NCBI GenBank assembly: GCA_947074125.1
Contig: CAMTOM010000054.1
Span: forward strand, 1 to 8,000
Source: an uncultured Desulfovibrionaceae bacterium
GTDB taxonomy: Bacteria; Desulfobacterota; Desulfovibrionia; Desulfovibrionales; Desulfovibrionaceae
Direction: 5' to 3'
Length of the DNA stretch: 8,000 bases
In this document: positions 5,774 to 8,000 of the stretch, one piece after another
Layout of the letters: every line of letters starts with the position of its first letter
Position numbering within the stretch: the stretch's first letter is position 1
Made by a program: the position numbers and the translations under genes
Notes under the pieces: model-generated
The model's input: only the letters and a program-made list of their open reading frames with translations
What the model was told of the DNA's origin: nothing
Database searches by the model: none

Positions 5774-7723
5774 ATGACGGCGACAAGCCATGAATTTAAA
5801 GCAGAAGTTCGCAAGGTTCTCAATATTCTCACCAACTCTCTCTATACCAACAGGGAAATTTTCTTACGAGAGCTCATATCCAACGCTTCCGATGCGCTCG
5901 ATAAAGTGCGTTTTGCACAAAATCGGGGTCAAAGCCCGCAGCATCCCGAACTCCCTCTAGAAATCCGTATTGAGCTGGATAAAGAGGCAAAAACAATCAC
6001 CATACACGATACAGGTATCGGCATGAATGCCGAAGAGCTTGCCGACAATCTGGGTACCATCGCCCGTTCTGGTTCTGAGGCTTTTCTTGCATCACTGGCT
6101 GAGGAAAGCGCTGCCACAAGCACCCCAGACAAAGAAAATGCAGGTGCCCCTGCCAACACTCCAGATGCCGCTCAAATTATCGGACGCTTTGGTGTGGGCT
6201 TTTATTCCATTTTTATGATTGCCAATAGCGTCGCTGTCACATCACGCCCCAATCAAGCAGGAGCGGAAGCAACGACATGGACATCTGATGGTTTGGGAAC
6301 ATTCACCCTGACACCAGCTCAGGAAGGTCCTGAGCGCGGCACAGTCATTGTTGCCCATCTCAAGGACAATGCTTCAGAATTTCTTGAGAGCTACCGCATC
6401 GAAAATACGATTCGTCGCCATTCCAGCTTTATTCCTTTTCCCATTTATTTAGATGGAAAGCAGGTCAATACACAGCCCGCTCTTTGGCGTGAACCCAAGT
6501 TTTCCATTACTGCCGAGCAATACAGCGCTTTTTACAAATCGCTTACCTATGATGCTCAAGACCCCATGGACACTCTCCATTTTTCTGTGGATGCGCCTGT
6601 CCAGTTCACAGCACTCCTCTTTATTCCGCACAACAGCGCCGAAATCTGGACAAGCGGCCGTGACCAATGGGGATTGGATCTTTATGCACGCCGTGTCCTG
6701 ATCCAGCACGAAAACAAAGAACTTATTCCAGAATATCTGGCATTTCTCAAAGGCGTTGTAGACACCGAAGATCTGCCGCTCAATATCTCCCGCGAAACAC
6801 TCCAGGAAAATCTTATCATTCGCAAAATGCAGCAAACGATTGTCAAACAGACACTCAATCATCTTGAAAAAATGGCGAAAGACAAGCCTGACAACTATCT
6901 TGATTTTTGGAAGCGTCATGGCAAAGTCTTCAAGATGGGCTATCAGGATTTTGTGAACCGTGACCGCATTGCCTCATTGATGCGTTTTTCCTCTTCGCGC
7001 ACCGAACATGAGAGCGTTGTTTCGCTAGATCAATACATAGAGCGGGCACGCGAGGGACAAAAGGTTATCTGGCATGTCGCAGCCCCCAGCAATGAAGCCG
7101 CCAAGTTGAATCCCCATAGCGAAATATTCCGTCGCAAAGGCATTGAGGTATTGTACCTTCTTGAGCCACTTGATGAATTTGTCATGGATGGTCTTGGCAA
7201 GTACAAGGACTGGGAAATCAAGGGAGTGGAGTTTGTCACCGATGACTACCTGAAAGACTTTTCAGATACAGAAGAAGGTGCCTCTACAAACACACTGCCG
7301 CCTCTTTCTGAAGAGGAACAAGGCACATTTGACGCCCTTGTTTCCTATATAAAAACAACTCTGGGCGATAAAGTAAAAGACGTGCGCATTTCACACCGTC
7401 TGGCCGACAGCCCTGCCTGTCTCGTTTCTCCTGATGGCACCATGAGTTCTTCCATGGAAAAACTCATGCGCGTTATGCAAAAAGACGATTCCATGCCTGT
7501 CAAAATATTGGAAGTCAATCAAAACCACCCCCTTCTGCGGACTATGCTGCGCATCCATAATGCAGATGCCAACGATACTGTGCTTCCAGAAATGATCCAG
7601 GCTCTTTTTGACGCGAGCCTTCTGCTTGATGGTTATCTCAAAGATCCTCAAGCACTCGCCAGCCGCACGACAACCCTCCTCGCACAGGCAGGAGCCTGGT
7701 ATACAGAAGTACGTAAAATATAA
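5774..7723 (+). CDS. htpG: Molecular chaperone HtpG (bacterial Hsp90)
   Basis: A 649-residue, ATP-dependent cytoplasmic chaperone that remodels client proteins as a homodimer, usually together with DnaK. The N-terminal GHKL ATPase domain shows REIFLRELISNASDALDKVRF-type helix residues with catalytic Glu33, the nucleotide-binding DTGIGM (Asp79), the lid motif NLGTIARSGSEAF and GRFGVGFYSIF (137-147). The middle domain carries the catalytic-loop LPLNISRETLQEN with Arg340, equivalent to the lid-contacting Arg of E. coli HtpG. The C-terminal dimerisation domain runs to residue 649 and lacks the eukaryotic MEEVD tail, as expected. Length is slightly above the usual 620-640, mainly because about 17 extra residues rich in Ala, Thr, Pro, Asp and Glu lie at about 107-133, between the lid and GRFGVGF. 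The gene stands alone between a structured intergenic element and its own terminator. All key catalytic residues are present. Confidence 0.98.
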   Translation: MTATSHEFKAEVRKVLNILTNSLYTNREIFLRELISNASDALDKVRFAQNRGQSPQHPELPLEIRIELDKEAKTITIHDTGIGMNAEELADNLGTIARSGSEAFLASLAEESAATSTPDKENAGAPANTPDAAQIIGRFGVGFYSIFMIANSVAVTSRPNQAGAEATTWTSDGLGTFTLTPAQEGPERGTVIVAHLKDNASEFLESYRIENTIRRHSSFIPFPIYLDGKQVNTQPALWREPKFSITAEQYSAFYKSLTYDAQDPMDTLHFSVDAPVQFTALLFIPHNSAEIWTSGRDQWGLDLYARRVLIQHENKELIPEYLAFLKGVVDTEDLPLNISRETLQENLIIRKMQQTIVKQTLNHLEKMAKDKPDNYLDFWKRHGKVFKMGYQDFVNRDRIASLMRFSSSRTEHESVVSLDQYIERAREGQKVIWHVAAPSNEAAKLNPHSEIFRRKGIEVLYLLEPLDEFVMDGLGKYKDWEIKGVEFVTDDYLKDFSDTEEGASTNTLPPLSEEEQGTFDALVSYIKTTLGDKVKDVRISHRLADSPACLVSPDGTMSSSMEKLMRVMQKDDSMPVKILEVNQNHPLLRTMLRIHNADANDTVLPEMIQALFDASLLLDGYLKDPQALASRTTTLLAQAGAWYTEVRKI

Positions 7724-7747
7724 AGAAATACCTTTATACCCTATCTC

Positions 7748-7790
7748 ATAAAAGAAACCTTTTGCCTGATCCGCAAAAGGTTTCTTTTAT
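7748..7790 (+). terminator. Perfect 18-bp hairpin terminator of htpG
   Basis: ATAAAAGAAACCTTTTGC (7748-7765) is the exact complement of 7773-7790 around the 7-base loop CTGATCC. The right arm ends in TTTCTTTTAT, giving a T-rich tail. The left arm offers the same on the other strand, so the element is probably bidirectional. It starts 24 bases after the htpG stop. Confidence 0.9.
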
Positions 7791-8000
7791 TATGGAACCC
7801 AACCGCCCCAAAAACTCTCACATTATAGAGGATAATATCAAAAGCATGGAGAATTGTATCTGGGGCAGTAAAGTAAAATATTCTATAAATACAAACCCAG
7901 AATAAAAGTATGGCAAACAATGCCTCACTGACAGCAGCGAATGCTAATAAGCACACTGTAGGCCTGTTTTGTGAAATTACACTACCAAGAATATGTTATT
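7791..8000. other. Terminal region without a confident gene
   Basis: This is 210 bases of AT-rich sequence downstream of the htpG terminator. A 37-codon frame (7792-7905) begins inside the terminator tail without a ribosome binding site and is not credible. A frame from the ATG at 7910 (MANNASLTAANANKHTVGL...) stays open for 30 codons to the window edge. It has only AAAAG upstream, so it could be the beginning of a gene but is too short to judge. The minus-strand frame (7741-7956) crosses the whole terminator hairpin and is bounded by a stop at 7998. No structured RNA is evident. Confidence 0.4.

Noticed and set aside
7792..7905. 37-codon plus-strand frame after the htpG terminator
   Set aside because: The start lies within the terminator tail, there is no ribosome binding site, and no conserved-looking sequence is visible.
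7741..7956. 71-codon hydrophobic minus-strand frame at the end of the window
   Set aside because: It runs across the complete htpG terminator hairpin, starts at a GTG with only AGG upstream, and an in-frame stop at 7998 rules out a longer gene.

Overview
The window looks like chromosomal DNA from a deltaproteobacterial sulfate reducer of the Desulfovibrionaceae type, with GC content judged by eye at a little under 50%. This rests on the overall style of the V4R protein, the HtpG sequence and the glycosyltransferase. It is an inference from sequence resemblance, not a database match. Every gene that can be supported lies on the plus strand.

Layout: (1) Bases 1-77 hold the last 24 codons of an unidentified gene. 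(2) After an AT-rich leader comes a 700-residue membrane sensor (323-2425) with an extracytoplasmic Cache-like domain, a PAS domain and an HD-GYP domain. The HD-GYP domain has lost almost all its metal ligands but keeps the GSGYP motif. A strong 15-bp hairpin follows. (3) A family-4 glycosyltransferase (2551-3786) contains an unbroken tract of eight C. It is followed by about 100 bases that are C-rich and almost free of G on the coding strand, which suggests Rho-dependent termination. (4) A 171-residue V4R-domain protein (4000-4515) ends at a two-tier hairpin. (5) A 208-residue, extremely acidic, cysteine-free protein of unknown function (4718-5344) has its own good sigma70-type promoter and a textbook terminator, so it is a self-contained transcription unit. 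(6) A gene-free stretch of about 430 bases (5345-5773) carries the terminator and then a G-run/C-run element with strong secondary structure, probably a dispersed repeat. (7) htpG (5774-7723) encodes the Hsp90 chaperone, with an enlarged low-complexity insert in its ATP-lid region, and ends at a perfect 18-bp hairpin. (8) The last 210 bases hold no clear gene, apart from a weak reading frame open to the window edge.

The genes do not form one operon. Hairpins, G-poor stretches or promoters separate nearly every pair, and there is no obvious shared pathway. The sensor and the V4R protein both look like small-molecule sensing modules. The glycosyltransferase probably acts on cell-surface or secreted glycans, and HtpG is housekeeping. 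No CRISPR array, tRNA, rRNA, transposase or integrase is visible. Several starts were moved downstream of the longest open frame, because good ribosome binding sites and family length favour the internal ATG: 323 for the sensor, 4000 for the V4R protein and 5774 for htpG.
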